Shown here one piece after another: positions 7,706 to 16,810 of a stretch of 64,000 nucleotides of DNA. The stretch is from the NCBI GenBank assembly GCA_039815465.1, contig JBCBZG010000005.1:62001-126000 (forward strand), written 5' to 3'. This DNA comes from Shimia_B sp039815465 (GTDB lineage: Bacteria > Pseudomonadota > Alphaproteobacteria > Rhodobacterales > Rhodobacteraceae). The translations under genes and the position numbers were made by a program. The notes beneath the pieces were generated by a model. That model saw only the letters and a list, made by a program, of their open reading frames with translations, had not been told where the DNA came from and made no database searches. Every line of letters starts with the position of its first letter. The stretch's first letter is position 1.

Positions 7706-10700
7706 GTGGACAAAGCAGAGCCGAAATCGACACCGGGGGTTGCGCGGCGACGTATGCCGCGTTGGCTTTTGGTTGCGTTCGGCGCTTGTGCGGTCGTCGT
7801 TGCGGGGTTGTTTGTCGCGGCGGCCCGGTTGCAGTCGGCGCCGGTTGCCGCAAGCGCCTGGCTCGCGGAGCGGATCGAGGCGCAGGTTGATGCGCTTTTG
7901 CCGGAGGTCGAGCTTCAGTTTCGGGGCATTCGGTTGGGGCTCGACGTCGGCTACCACCCGCAGATTTACTTGGATGATGTCACCGTTTTGCGTGCCGACG
8001 GTGTGCCTTTGGTTGATTTGCGGTCGTTGCAGGGGGACCTGTCAATCGGGGCCGCGCTTTCGGGTCAAGTGGAGCTGCGGCGTGTGCTCGTGTCCGGCGC
8101 CGTGCTGCATGTGGAGCGGGAGCGCGATGGCACCGTGGATTTCGCGTTTGGGCAGGGGTTTGGTCAGACGCCGATTGGCGATCTGGGGTCCGCCGAGCGC
8201 GTTGTGGCCGTGGTGGAGGACGCGCTTGCCGCCCCTGGTTTGACGGCGCTGAGCGAAGTGAGCGCAGAGGCTGTGACAATCAACTACGTTGATGCGGTGT
8301 CCGGTCAGACCTGGATCGGGGATGGTGGGCAGCTGCGGTTTTTCCGCGGGGCCAACAGTCTGACCCTGTCTGCGGAGGCTGCGGTGCTCACTGGTCGGGA
8401 GACGCTGTCGACGCTGTCGCTCAGCCTGGAGCGGGCGAATGATAAGGGCGATGTGGCGGTGTCGGTCGTCATTGACGATGCCGCCGCCACGGATATCGCC
8501 TCCCAAGCGCCAGCGCTTGCGTGGCTTGCAGTGCTCGATGCGAACGTGTCCGGGTCGCTGCGGACAACGGTGACCAACGGGGCGCTCGGGCCGCTCAAGG
8601 TGTCGCTCGACCTCGGCGAGGGCGCGTTAAAGCCCAACGCAGCCGCGCGTGCCATTACGTTCACGCAGGCCTTTGTCGCGTTCGAATATGACGCCGCCGA
8701 GACCAGAATCGCGTTTGACGACATCCTGGTGGATTCTGCCTGGGGATCGGCACAGGCGCGGGGCACCGCTTGGCTCGGCGACTTTGACGGCGTGATGCCT
8801 GCGGCGCTTTTGGGCCAATTCCAACTGCGCGATATCACGGCACGGCCCGGGGCGCTTTACCCTGAACCCATGCGGCTTGACGAGGCTTGGGTCGATTTCC
8901 GCATGGCGCTGAACCCGTTTACGTTGGAAATCGGGCAGGCCACGCTGTTGGACGATGGCAAGCCCATCGTGCTGAGCGGCCAGGTCGCCGCAGAACAGGC
9001 GGGGTGGGGCGCGAAACTCGATATCGCTGCCGATGAGGTGACAATCGCCCGCGTGACGGAGTTTTGGCCTCAGGGGCCCGCGCCGAAGCTTTTAAAGTGG
9101 CTTCAGGACAACGTGACCCAGGCCAGCGCGCGCGATGTGAGCGTCGCCGTGAGGGTGGCGCCTGGCGAGCGGCCCAAAGTGTCATTCACCCACGGGTTCT
9201 CGGAGGCGGAGTTTCGGATGGTCCGTCATTTGCCACCGTTGCAAGATGCGGCCGGGTCGCTCGTCTTTGAGCACGATACGCTGACAATTTTGATCGAACG
9301 GGGCGTCATCCAAGCGCCGCAGGGCGGGCTCATCGACGTGGCGGGCAGCGTTTTTCACGTCTCCGACACCCGGCAGAAGCCTGCGCCGGCGGAATTGACC
9401 TTGGCGGCCAGTGGCACAGTGACGGCTGTTCTGGCGACGCTGGACGAGCCGCCATGGGCCTTTCTGACCAAAGCCAATCAACCCGTCACGCTCGCCGATG
9501 GTCGCGCTGTGCTCAGCGGGACGGTCGAGTTTCCGCTGAGACGGGGCAATAAGGTCGATGATATGGTGTTTGACCTGCGCGCAGAACTGAGCGCGGTGCG
9601 ATCAGACACGCTGGTTCAGGGGCGGACACTTTCCCTACCGCGGGCGCTGGCCCGCTTTGACGGGTCGCGCCTGTCGATCTCCGGCGCGGGCCGCATTGAT
9701 CAGGTGCCGATCAGGGGCGCCTGGGACCTCGTGATCTCTCCCGAGCGCCCGCCATCGGAGCTTGTGGCAACGGTGGAGCTATCGCCCGCGACGCTCGACG
9801 CATTCAACATATCGCTGCCGCCGGGCAGTGTCCGCGGCGTGGGGGAGGCGGAGCTCGTGATGCGCTTTATTGCCGCCGCGCCGCCGGAGTTCACGCTGAG
9901 CTCGAAATTGGTCGGATTGGGCGTGCGCGTCGCTGCGGTTGGCTGGGACAAGGCACCATCGCGCCAGGGGGAGCTGCGCGTGGCGGGAACGCTGGGCGAG
10001 AGCCCGCGCGTGGAGGAACTCTTGCTCGCCGCGCCCGGCCTGCGCGCAGAGGGCGCCATTGCGCTGAACGCTGACGGGGCGTTCTCCGAAATGCAGCTGT
10101 CGCGGTTGACCGTTGGTGATTGGCTCCAAGGCGCGCTGACGCTCAAAAGTCGCGGCGCCGTGCGCGCGCCGGAAGTGGTGATGTCCGGCTCACAGCTCGA
10201 TCTGTCACAGGCGCAGTTTCAAGCCGTAAGCAGCGGTCGTGGGGACAGTGCGCCCATCACGGCCAGGTTTGACCGTGTGCGTGTGGGGGGCGATTTGACG
10301 CTCACCGATGTGCGGGCGCAGCTGCAGGCCGGCCCCCGGCTGACCGGCAATTTTGAGGCCCGCGTGGCGGGTGGCACGCCCGTGCGCGGTGCGCTGTCGC
10401 CGTCCGAACATGGTACGTCCATCATAGTGCAGTCCAACGATGGCGGCGGCGTGTTGCGCGATGCAGGCATTTTGCGGCAGCTGAATGGCGGGGCGATGAC
10501 GCTCGCGCTGACACCGCTTGCTGCGGAGGGGAGCTATGACGGAACGCTCAACATAACGGATCTGCGCGTGGGGCAGGCACCTGTTTTGGCCTCTCTCCTT
10601 TCGGCGGTGAGCATCGTGGGGCTTTTTGAGCAGCTCGATGGGGACGGGCTCTATTTCAGCGAAGTGGATGCGGGGTTCCGCCTGACACCGGGGACGGTCA

Positions 10701-10987
10701 TCATCAAGCAGGGCAGCGCGGTGGGGCCGTCGCTCGGTGTGTCTCTAGATGGCTATTACGACACGGCCCGGGGGCAGCTTGACATGCAGGGGGTGGTTTC
10801 CCCCGTATACCTGCTCAATAGCTTAGGCTCGATCCTGACCCGCAGGGGCGAGGGGCTGATTGGCTTCAATTATACGCTGCGGGGCCCGGCTTCGGCGCCG
10901 GACGTGGCGGTTAACCCACTCTCTCTCTTGACGCCGGGCATGTTCAGGGAAATTTTCCGCCGGCCACCTCCTGATGTGGGCCAGTAA
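7706..10987 (+). CDS. AsmA-like / DUF3971-type envelope protein, possible bridge-like lipid transporter
   Basis: Very large (1093 residues) single-pass protein. A basic N-terminus is followed by one membrane helix at about 20-42, then a long periplasmic beta-strand-rich body, and a C-terminal AsmA-like segment (GVVSPVYLLNSLGSILT ... GFNYTLRGPASAPDVAVNPL) shared with the YhdP/TamB/AsmA group. Members of that group are thought to move phospholipid between inner and outer membranes or to affect outer-membrane assembly; the specific job here is inferred only from family. The start is GTG, preceded by GGGGGGAG. Immediately downstream is queA (22 bases), so the two may be co-transcribed. Confidence 0.82.
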   Translation: MDKAEPKSTPGVARRRMPRWLLVAFGACAVVVAGLFVAAARLQSAPVAASAWLAERIEAQVDALLPEVELQFRGIRLGLDVGYHPQIYLDDVTVLRADGVPLVDLRSLQGDLSIGAALSGQVELRRVLVSGAVLHVERERDGTVDFAFGQGFGQTPIGDLGSAERVVAVVEDALAAPGLTALSEVSAEAVTINYVDAVSGQTWIGDGGQLRFFRGANSLTLSAEAAVLTGRETLSTLSLSLERANDKGDVAVSVVIDDAAATDIASQAPALAWLAVLDANVSGSLRTTVTNGALGPLKVSLDLGEGALKPNAAARAITFTQAFVAFEYDAAETRIAFDDILVDSAWGSAQARGTAWLGDFDGVMPAALLGQFQLRDITARPGALYPEPMRLDEAWVDFRMALNPFTLEIGQATLLDDGKPIVLSGQVAAEQAGWGAKLDIAADEVTIARVTEFWPQGPAPKLLKWLQDNVTQASARDVSVAVRVAPGERPKVSFTHGFSEAEFRMVRHLPPLQDAAGSLVFEHDTLTILIERGVIQAPQGGLIDVAGSVFHVSDTRQKPAPAELTLAASGTVTAVLATLDEPPWAFLTKANQPVTLADGRAVLSGTVEFPLRRGNKVDDMVFDLRAELSAVRSDTLVQGRTLSLPRALARFDGSRLSISGAGRIDQVPIRGAWDLVISPERPPSELVATVELSPATLDAFNISLPPGSVRGVGEAELVMRFIAAAPPEFTLSSKLVGLGVRVAAVGWDKAPSRQGELRVAGTLGESPRVEELLLAAPGLRAEGAIALNADGAFSEMQLSRLTVGDWLQGALTLKSRGAVRAPEVVMSGSQLDLSQAQFQAVSSGRGDSAPITARFDRVRVGGDLTLTDVRAQLQAGPRLTGNFEARVAGGTPVRGALSPSEHGTSIIVQSNDGGGVLRDAGILRQLNGGAMTLALTPLAAEGSYDGTLNITDLRVGQAPVLASLLSAVSIVGLFEQLDGDGLYFSEVDAGFRLTPGTVIIKQGSAVGPSLGVSLDGYYDTARGQLDMQGVVSPVYLLNSLGSILTRRGEGLIGFNYTLRGPASAPDVAVNPLSLLTPGMFREIFRRPPPDVGQ

Positions 10988-11009
10988 CGCCGGGCGATAG
11001 ACACGACCT

Positions 11010-12056
11010 ATGAAACTCTCTGACTTTGACTTCGAGCTCCCTGAGGAGCTTATCGCCACGCGACCGGCCCGCCCACGGAGCGCGGCGCGGCTGCTTGTGT
11101 CGCAACCCAGCGGCATCCGCGACCAGGTGGTGCGCGACTTGGCGGATACGCTTTGGCCCGGGGACAGGCTTGTGTTCAACGATACCAAGGTGATCCCAGC
11201 GCGGCTTTTTGGCGCCCGCAAGCGTGTCACAGAGCAGGGGATGGTTGAGGCAAAGATCGAAGTCACGCTTTTGTCGCCTGCAGCGGATGGGTCGTGGGAT
11301 GCGCTGATCAAACCGCTCCGCAAGCTCGCAGTGGGGGAGGTCGTGAGCTTTGCCGCTGGCCTGTCGGCGCGCTTGCTCGATAAATCGGAGGGGCAAGCCC
11401 GGCTTGCGTTCACGTCCACAGGTGACGATTTCGAAGCCGCGTTGGAGGCCGCAGGCACCATGCCGCTGCCCCCCTACATCGCGGCAAAGCGGGCCGCCGA
11501 CGCGCAAGACACGGTCGATTATCAACCGATCTTTGCCAAGCGAAAGGGCGCCATCGCGGCCCCCACCGCATCGCTCCATTTCGACGACGGGGTGCTCGCC
11601 AGCCTGAAGCGGCGCGGCGTGGAGATGAGTTTTGTTACGCTTCACGTTGGGGCGGGGACATTCTTGCCCGTGAAAGTCGACGACATCGCCGATCACAAGA
11701 TGCATTCCGAATGGGGCGAGGTCAGCGAAGGTGCCGCAGCTGATATCGCCGACACAAAGGCGCAAGGGGGCCGTGTCGTCCCCGTGGGCACGACATCGCT
11801 GCGGCTGTTAGAAACTGCGGCGCGCGGCGGCCAGGTGCAGCCCTGGTCCGGGGATACGGATATTTTCATCACCCCGGGGTTCGAATTCCATGCCGCGGAC
11901 GCGCTCATGACAAATTTCCACCTTCCGAAATCGACGCTGATGATGTTGGTATCGGCCTTTATCGGGCAGGACCGGGTGCGCGCCGTCTATGACCACGCCA
12001 TCGCACAGCGCTACCGGTTTTTCAGCTACGGCGACGCCTCTCTCCTCTTTCCTTAG
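11010..12056 (+). CDS. queA: S-adenosylmethionine:tRNA ribosyltransferase-isomerase
   Basis: Transfers and isomerises the ribosyl group of SAM onto preQ1-modified tRNA to give epoxyqueuosine, the penultimate step of queuosine synthesis. The 348-residue length is typical. The N-terminal MKLSDFDFELPEELIATRPA block, FNDTKVIPARLFG, HLHVGAGTFLPVK-like segment (here TLHVGAGTF) and the C-terminal TNFHLPKSTLMMLVSAF block are family hallmarks. No other queuosine gene is in the window. The ribosome-binding sequence is weak, consistent with coupling to the AsmA-like gene 22 bases upstream. Confidence 0.97.
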   Translation: MKLSDFDFELPEELIATRPARPRSAARLLVSQPSGIRDQVVRDLADTLWPGDRLVFNDTKVIPARLFGARKRVTEQGMVEAKIEVTLLSPAADGSWDALIKPLRKLAVGEVVSFAAGLSARLLDKSEGQARLAFTSTGDDFEAALEAAGTMPLPPYIAAKRAADAQDTVDYQPIFAKRKGAIAAPTASLHFDDGVLASLKRRGVEMSFVTLHVGAGTFLPVKVDDIADHKMHSEWGEVSEGAAADIADTKAQGGRVVPVGTTSLRLLETAARGGQVQPWSGDTDIFITPGFEFHAADALMTNFHLPKSTLMMLVSAFIGQDRVRAVYDHAIAQRYRFFSYGDASLLFP

Positions 12057-12155
12057 GGCGGTCTGAAAGCGACACAGGCGGGGTCGTGGGCGTGTGGACC
12101 TGCCCCCGATTCCGCACTACGCGCGGCTTACAACCGACTGACAAGGACGCCAGAC

Positions 12156-13436
12156 ATGCGGGCTGTAGTTGCGAGCGCTTGGGCACTGCTTTTGGGTATG
12201 GGCCTTTTGATGGTGGGGAACGGCCTTCAGGGCACGCTCCTTGGTGTGCGGGGCGATATCGAGGGCTTTTCGACGCTCCAGATGTCGATCGTGATGTCGG
12301 CCTATTTCGCGGGGTTCCTGGCCGGGTCGCGCGCGACGCCAGCGTTCATCCGGCGCGTAGGGCATGTACGGGTCTTTGCAGCGCTTGGGTCGATGATATC
12401 GGCGGTGCTGATCCTGTTTCCCGTGCTGGCAGACCCAATCAGCTGGTCGATTGGGCGCGCGCTGATCGGGTTTTGCTTTTCGGGCGTCTACGTCGTTGCT
12501 GAAAGCTGGCTCAACAACGCGACCACAAAGGAAAATCGCGGACAGGCGCTGTCGCTTTATATGATTGTGCAGATGACGGGGATCGTGGCCGCGCAAGTCA
12601 TTGTGGGGTTCGGCGACCCGTCGGGTTATGAGCTCTTCATCATCCCGTCCGTCCTGATCTCGCTTGCCTTTGCGCCGATCCTGCTCAGCATCTCTCCGAC
12701 GCCTGCCTTCGACAGCACAAAGCCCATGACGTTGAGGGAGCTTGCAAATGTCTCCCCCCTTGGTTGCGTCGGGATGTTTCTGCTCGGCGGTGTATTTTCG
12801 GCGCAGTTCGGGATGTCGGCTGTCTACGGGACCGAAGTGGGGCTGAACGTGCAGCAAATTTCGATCTTTGTGGCGGTGATCTATATCGGCGCGGTGATCT
12901 TGCAGTACCCGATCGGATGGCTCAGCGATCGGCTGGATCGCCGGGTGCTTATCCTGGCGACGGCTGCGGTGGGCGGCGTGGCGGCGTTGGCGCCGTTCCT
13001 TTTGCCGTTTTCCTTCCCGCTTCTGCTCGCGGCTGGCTTCGTGCTCGGCGGGACGACAAACCCGCTTTATGCGCTGATCATCGCGTACACGAACGACTTT
13101 CTGGAATATGAAGATATGGCGGCGGCCTCGGGCGGGCTGATCTTTCTCAACGGGGTGGGGGCCATCGCGGGGCCGCTGGTCATTGGCTGGGCGATGTCGG
13201 CGGTCGGGCCCGAAGGCTTTTTTCTGTACCTCGCGATCTTGCTCATCGCGATTGCGGGCTACGCGGCGTACCGCATGACGCGGCGCCCATCTGTCTACGC
13301 AGAAGACGATTACGAGGCCGTGTCTTACGCGCCGATCATGCCCACGGCCTCCCCCGTGGCGATGGAGGCGGCGCAGGAATTCTATATCGACGCTGCCGAA
13401 GAAGCGGGCGAAGACGACCCCGAACGCTCTGCTTGA
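12156..13436 (+). CDS. MFS transporter (YcaD-like 12-helix)
   Basis: Polytopic inner-membrane protein of 426 residues with 12 predicted helices. The early helices carry LLMVGNGLQGTLLGVRG and AYFAGFLAGSRATPAFIRRVGHVRVF, similar to the YcaD branch of the major facilitator superfamily. The central loop is followed by a second half beginning near residue 200 with GMFLLGGVFSAQFGMSAVYG. A hydrophilic acidic tail of about 45 residues (EDDYEAVSYAP to the end) is cytoplasmic. The start ATG follows AAGGA by eight bases. The substrate is unknown. Confidence 0.88.
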   Translation: MRAVVASAWALLLGMGLLMVGNGLQGTLLGVRGDIEGFSTLQMSIVMSAYFAGFLAGSRATPAFIRRVGHVRVFAALGSMISAVLILFPVLADPISWSIGRALIGFCFSGVYVVAESWLNNATTKENRGQALSLYMIVQMTGIVAAQVIVGFGDPSGYELFIIPSVLISLAFAPILLSISPTPAFDSTKPMTLRELANVSPLGCVGMFLLGGVFSAQFGMSAVYGTEVGLNVQQISIFVAVIYIGAVILQYPIGWLSDRLDRRVLILATAAVGGVAALAPFLLPFSFPLLLAAGFVLGGTTNPLYALIIAYTNDFLEYEDMAAASGGLIFLNGVGAIAGPLVIGWAMSAVGPEGFFLYLAILLIAIAGYAAYRMTRRPSVYAEDDYEAVSYAPIMPTASPVAMEAAQEFYIDAAEEAGEDDPERSA

Positions 13437-13488
13437 GGCAATTTTCGTCGACGGCGCTTGACTTTAGCCGCCTAACGCATTGACTGCC

Positions 13489-13504
13489 CACGACGGAGGT
13501 CGTG
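13489..13504 (+). promoter_or_regulatory. Small hairpin presenting the ribosome-binding site of the DUF924 gene
   Basis: CACGAC (13489-13494) and GTCGTG (13499-13504) are perfect inverted repeats around GGAG. The purine-rich GGAGG that should serve the start at 13509 lies in the loop and first base of the second arm. If it folds in mRNA it could limit or tune initiation. The arms are only six base pairs, so this may be chance. Confidence 0.35.
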
Positions 13505-13508
13505 ACAC

Positions 13509-14090
13509 GTGACGATGACAGGCGCAGATGATGTGTTGGAGTTTTGGCTTGATAGGCTGACCCCAGCGGACTGGTACAAAGCCAATGACGCGCTCGATGC
13601 GGAGGTGCGCAGCTGGTTCGAAGACACCTGGCTTGGCGCCATGGAGGGGACGCGGGGCCTGTGGCTCACCTATCCGTCCGGGACGCTGGCCTACATCATC
13701 CTGATGGACCAATTCCCGCGCAATATGTTCCGCGGCACGGCGCAGGCCTTTGCCAGCGACAGCTATGCGCTTGCGGCGGCGAAGATGGCCATCGACAAGG
13801 GCTGGGACAAGCGTATCGACGAGCCCGCGCGCCAGTTTTTCTACCTTCCGCTTATGCATTCGGAGGTCTTGAGCGATCAGGATCGCTGCGTGCGATTGAT
13901 CGCGGACCGGATGAAGGAAACCGGGGCGCCCAACCTGTTGCACGCCCGGGCCCACCGCGAGGTGATCCGTCGCTATGGCCGCTTTCCAACCCGCAACGCG
14001 GCGCTTGGGCGCCGCTCCAGCGGGCCGGAGCGCGAATACATGGAGCTTGGCGGCTACGGCGCGGTGGTGCGAGGGCTCGAAACCGCGTAA
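13509..14090 (+). CDS. DUF924 family protein
   Basis: A 193-residue cytoplasmic helical protein matching the DUF924 family of unknown biochemical function. Family-like blocks are the N-terminal DDVLEFWLDRLTPADWY, DQFPRNMFRGTAQAF with the conserved DQFPRN, and FYLPLMHSE. The GTG at 13509 is preferred because GGAGG lies nine bases upstream; an in-frame ATG at 13515 is possible but too far from that site. It is followed 35 bases later by lpdA on the same strand, suggesting co-transcription. Confidence 0.9.
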   Translation: MTMTGADDVLEFWLDRLTPADWYKANDALDAEVRSWFEDTWLGAMEGTRGLWLTYPSGTLAYIILMDQFPRNMFRGTAQAFASDSYALAAAKMAIDKGWDKRIDEPARQFFYLPLMHSEVLSDQDRCVRLIADRMKETGAPNLLHARAHREVIRRYGRFPTRNAALGRRSSGPEREYMELGGYGAVVRGLETA

Positions 14091-14125
14091 CCTGACCCCC
14101 GTGCACCACGCGCAGGGAGGGTATG

Positions 14126-15523
14126 ATGGCAGCCAAGGCGTTTGATCTTATCGTTATCGGAGCAGGGCCGGGTGGCTATGTCTGCGCGATCCGCGCCGCG
14201 CAGCTTGGGCTGAACGTCGCTGTGGTGGAACGCGAGCATATGGGCGGGATTTGCCTCAACTGGGGCTGCATTCCGACCAAGGCGATGCTGCGTTCCGCAG
14301 AGGTCTACCACCTGATGCACCGGGCCAAGGAGTTCGGACTGAAAGCATCCGGGATCGACTACGATCTCGATGCTGTCGTGGCCCGCTCGCGGGCGGTGGC
14401 CAAGCAGCTCAATGGCGGGGTCGGGCATCTTTTGAAGAAAAACAAAGTCACCGCGATCATGGGCCAAGCGACGCTTGCAGGCCCGGGCCAGGTGAGCGTG
14501 AAGACCGACAAGGGCACCGAAGCGTTGAGCGCAAAGAACATCGTCGTTGCAACCGGGGCCCGCGCGCGCGAGCTGCCAGGGCTCGAGGCTGACGGTGATC
14601 TCGTTTGGACCTACAAACACGCGCTTGTTCCACCGCGGATGCCAAAGAAGCTCCTGGTGATTGGCTCTGGCGCCATCGGGATCGAATTCGCGAGTTTCTA
14701 CAACACGCTGGGCTGTGACACGACCGTGGTTGAGGTGATGGACCGCATCCTGCCGGTGGAAGATGAAGAGATCTCCACATTCGCGCGGAAAGCGTTTGAG
14801 AAGCAGGGGATGACCATCAAAGCCAAAGCGATGGTCAAAAAGCTCGACCGCGCAAAGGGTAAGGTGACGGCGCATATCGAGATCGACGGTAAGGTCGAAA
14901 CGGAGGAGTTCGACACCGTCATCTCCGCCGTGGGGATCGTCGCGAACACCGAAAACCTCGGCCTGGAAGCGCTGGGCGCCAAGATCGACAGGTCCTTTGT
15001 CACCACGGACGACTATTGCCGGACAGGCGTCGAAGGGCTTTACGTGATTGGGGACGCGACGAACGGCCCATGGCTTGCGCATAAAGCCTCCCACGAGGGG
15101 GTGATGGTCGCCGAACTTGTGGCGGGCAAAAACACCGCCCATCCTGTGAAGCCAGAAACGATCGCAGGCTGCACCTATTGCCACCCGCAAGTGGCGTCGG
15201 TTGGGCTGACAGAAGCCAAGGCCAAAGCGACAGGGCGGGAGATCAAGGTCGGGCGCTTCCCGTTCATCGGCAACGGTAAGGCCATCGCTTTGGGAGAGCC
15301 TGAGGGGCTGGTGAAAACCGTCTTTGACGCCAAAACGGGTGAGCTACTGGGTGCCCACATGGTCGGTGCCGAAGTGACGGAGATGATCCAGGGCTATGTC
15401 GTGGGCCAAAAGCTGGAAACGACGGAAGCTGACCTGATGGAAACCGTTTTCCCGCATCCGACGCTCAGCGAGATGATGCATGAAAGCGTGCTCGACGCCT
15501 GGGACAGGGCCATCCATTTCTAG
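14126..15523 (+). CDS. lpdA: Dihydrolipoyl dehydrogenase (E3)
   Basis: FAD flavoprotein that reoxidises dihydrolipoamide in 2-oxoacid dehydrogenase or glycine-cleavage complexes. The N-terminal FAD motif is VIGAGPGGYVCAIRAAQLG, the redox disulfide is in GGICLNWGCIPTKAML, an NAD-binding GSGAIGIEFASFY block lies mid-chain, and the C-terminal active-site His-Glu is in HPTLSEMMHESVLDA. Two ATG codons are adjacent (14123 and 14126); the second is favoured because GGGAGG ends five bases before it. This gives 465 residues. No E1 or E2 genes are in the window, so the partner complex is unknown. Confidence 0.96.
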   Translation: MAAKAFDLIVIGAGPGGYVCAIRAAQLGLNVAVVEREHMGGICLNWGCIPTKAMLRSAEVYHLMHRAKEFGLKASGIDYDLDAVVARSRAVAKQLNGGVGHLLKKNKVTAIMGQATLAGPGQVSVKTDKGTEALSAKNIVVATGARARELPGLEADGDLVWTYKHALVPPRMPKKLLVIGSGAIGIEFASFYNTLGCDTTVVEVMDRILPVEDEEISTFARKAFEKQGMTIKAKAMVKKLDRAKGKVTAHIEIDGKVETEEFDTVISAVGIVANTENLGLEALGAKIDRSFVTTDDYCRTGVEGLYVIGDATNGPWLAHKASHEGVMVAELVAGKNTAHPVKPETIAGCTYCHPQVASVGLTEAKAKATGREIKVGRFPFIGNGKAIALGEPEGLVKTVFDAKTGELLGAHMVGAEVTEMIQGYVVGQKLETTEADLMETVFPHPTLSEMMHESVLDAWDRAIHF

Positions 15524-15574
15524 CCCTGCGCGCGCGCTCTGGTCATCTGGCTGGGACGGGCGTAGGCGGACACC

Positions 15575-16729
15575 ATGACCACTGAAACGACCCACTATGG
15601 CCTCGTCTTCGCGCTTTGGGGTGCGGGGCTTGGGGCTGCTGCGCAATATGCCAAGATCAGCGTGGTGTTTGAGCCGCTGGGCCAGACCTACGGGCAAAGC
15701 GGGGCCGCGCTTGGGCTGCTTGTGTCGGCGGTCGGGGTGGTGGGGATTTTCTTTGGCGTGGTGGCCGGGATCATCGTGACGCGGCTGACGCTGTACCGCG
15801 CTTTGATCCTTGGGCTCGGGCTTGGCGCGATGTTGTCGATTTACCAGAGCCTATTGCCTAGCCTCCCGCTTTTTATCGCGAGCCGCGTGGTGGAGGGGGT
15901 GTCCCATTTGTTGATCGTGGTCGCCGCACCCACGCTGATCGCTCAGGCGAGCTCCGTGCGCGGGCGCGGGTTCACGCTGACGCTGTGGGGCAGCTTTTTC
16001 GGCGTGTCTTTTGCGATCCTTTTGGCGCTGGGCCCGCTTCTGATCGGGGCCTACGGGCTTGGGTCGCTGTTTCTCGCGCACGGGCTCTACATGCTGGTTT
16101 TCGCCATCGGCCTGGCGGTCATGGTCCCGCGCGATGTGCCGGAGACCGCGGCACCGCTGACCCTGCGCGGCGCGTTGCGTCAACATGGGGAGATTTACCG
16201 GTCCCCGCGCAAGAATGCGGCGGGGCTAGGGTGGCTGTTCTACACGTTTTGCTTTGTGACCACCGTCACGTTCCTTCCGCAATTCTTGCGGGAGGATCTG
16301 CGCACGGCGGTTGCGACAGCGATGCCTTTGATCTCCATCGTGGCCTCGCTAACGCTCGGCGTCGCAATGGTGTCGGTGATGAGCGCTGTTCGCAGCGTTC
16401 AGATTGCATTCCTGTACTCCGTCCTGATGGCGTTGTTGCTGGTTGCGTGGCCAGGCAGCGCGGTTCTGGCGCTTGCCTTTATGGTGGGGCTGGGGATCAT
16501 TCAGGGCGCGAGTTTCGCTGTGGTGCCGGAACTAAACGACAGTCTCGCAGACCGGGCCCAGGGCAATGGGGCGATGGCGCAGACCGGCAATATCGGGAAT
16601 TCAGTCGGAACGCCTGTGATCGCAGCGATCCTCGCTGGGCCGGGCTACACCACGATGATGCTCGCGCTTGCGGGCGCGCTCCTTGGTGGATTTCTAGTGC
16701 ATGCGGCCATGGCGCGGTTGCGAGACTAA
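15575..16729 (+). CDS. MFS transporter (12-helix, unknown substrate)
   Basis: Hydrophobic 384-residue membrane protein of the major facilitator superfamily. The first half has GLLVSAVGVVGIFFGVVAG followed by a short basic loop TRLTLYRA, and the second half begins near residue 210 with LGWLFYTFCFVTTVTFLP. Repeated small-residue glycine motifs in helices 4, 5 and 11 fit the fold. It sits between lpdA and uvrA on the same strand with 51 bases to lpdA; the SOS box of uvrA lies immediately after its stop codon. No functional clue about its substrate is visible. Confidence 0.85.
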   Translation: MTTETTHYGLVFALWGAGLGAAAQYAKISVVFEPLGQTYGQSGAALGLLVSAVGVVGIFFGVVAGIIVTRLTLYRALILGLGLGAMLSIYQSLLPSLPLFIASRVVEGVSHLLIVVAAPTLIAQASSVRGRGFTLTLWGSFFGVSFAILLALGPLLIGAYGLGSLFLAHGLYMLVFAIGLAVMVPRDVPETAAPLTLRGALRQHGEIYRSPRKNAAGLGWLFYTFCFVTTVTFLPQFLREDLRTAVATAMPLISIVASLTLGVAMVSVMSAVRSVQIAFLYSVLMALLLVAWPGSAVLALAFMVGLGIIQGASFAVVPELNDSLADRAQGNGAMAQTGNIGNSVGTPVIAAILAGPGYTTMMLALAGALLGGFLVHAAMARLRD

Positions 16730-16732
16730 AAA

Positions 16733-16747
16733 GTTCACACTTTGTTC
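16733..16747 (+). promoter_or_regulatory. SOS box (LexA operator) of uvrA
   Basis: GTTC at 16733-16736 and GTTC at 16744-16747 are separated by exactly seven bases. This is the alphaproteobacterial LexA operator pattern GTTC-N7-GTTC. It lies 63 bases before the uvrA start and just after the stop of the preceding gene. The same pattern occurs before lexA in this window, which strengthens the call. Confidence 0.85.
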
Positions 16748-16810
16748 ACACTTTTCGTTTGGCGCTACCGCCCGCGCGACCTATGTATCGGGTGTTAACT
16801 GGGGGGCGGA

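Noticed and set aside
14054..15190. A 378-codon open frame antisense to lpdA
   Set aside because: lpdA carries complete FAD and disulfide motifs on the plus strand.
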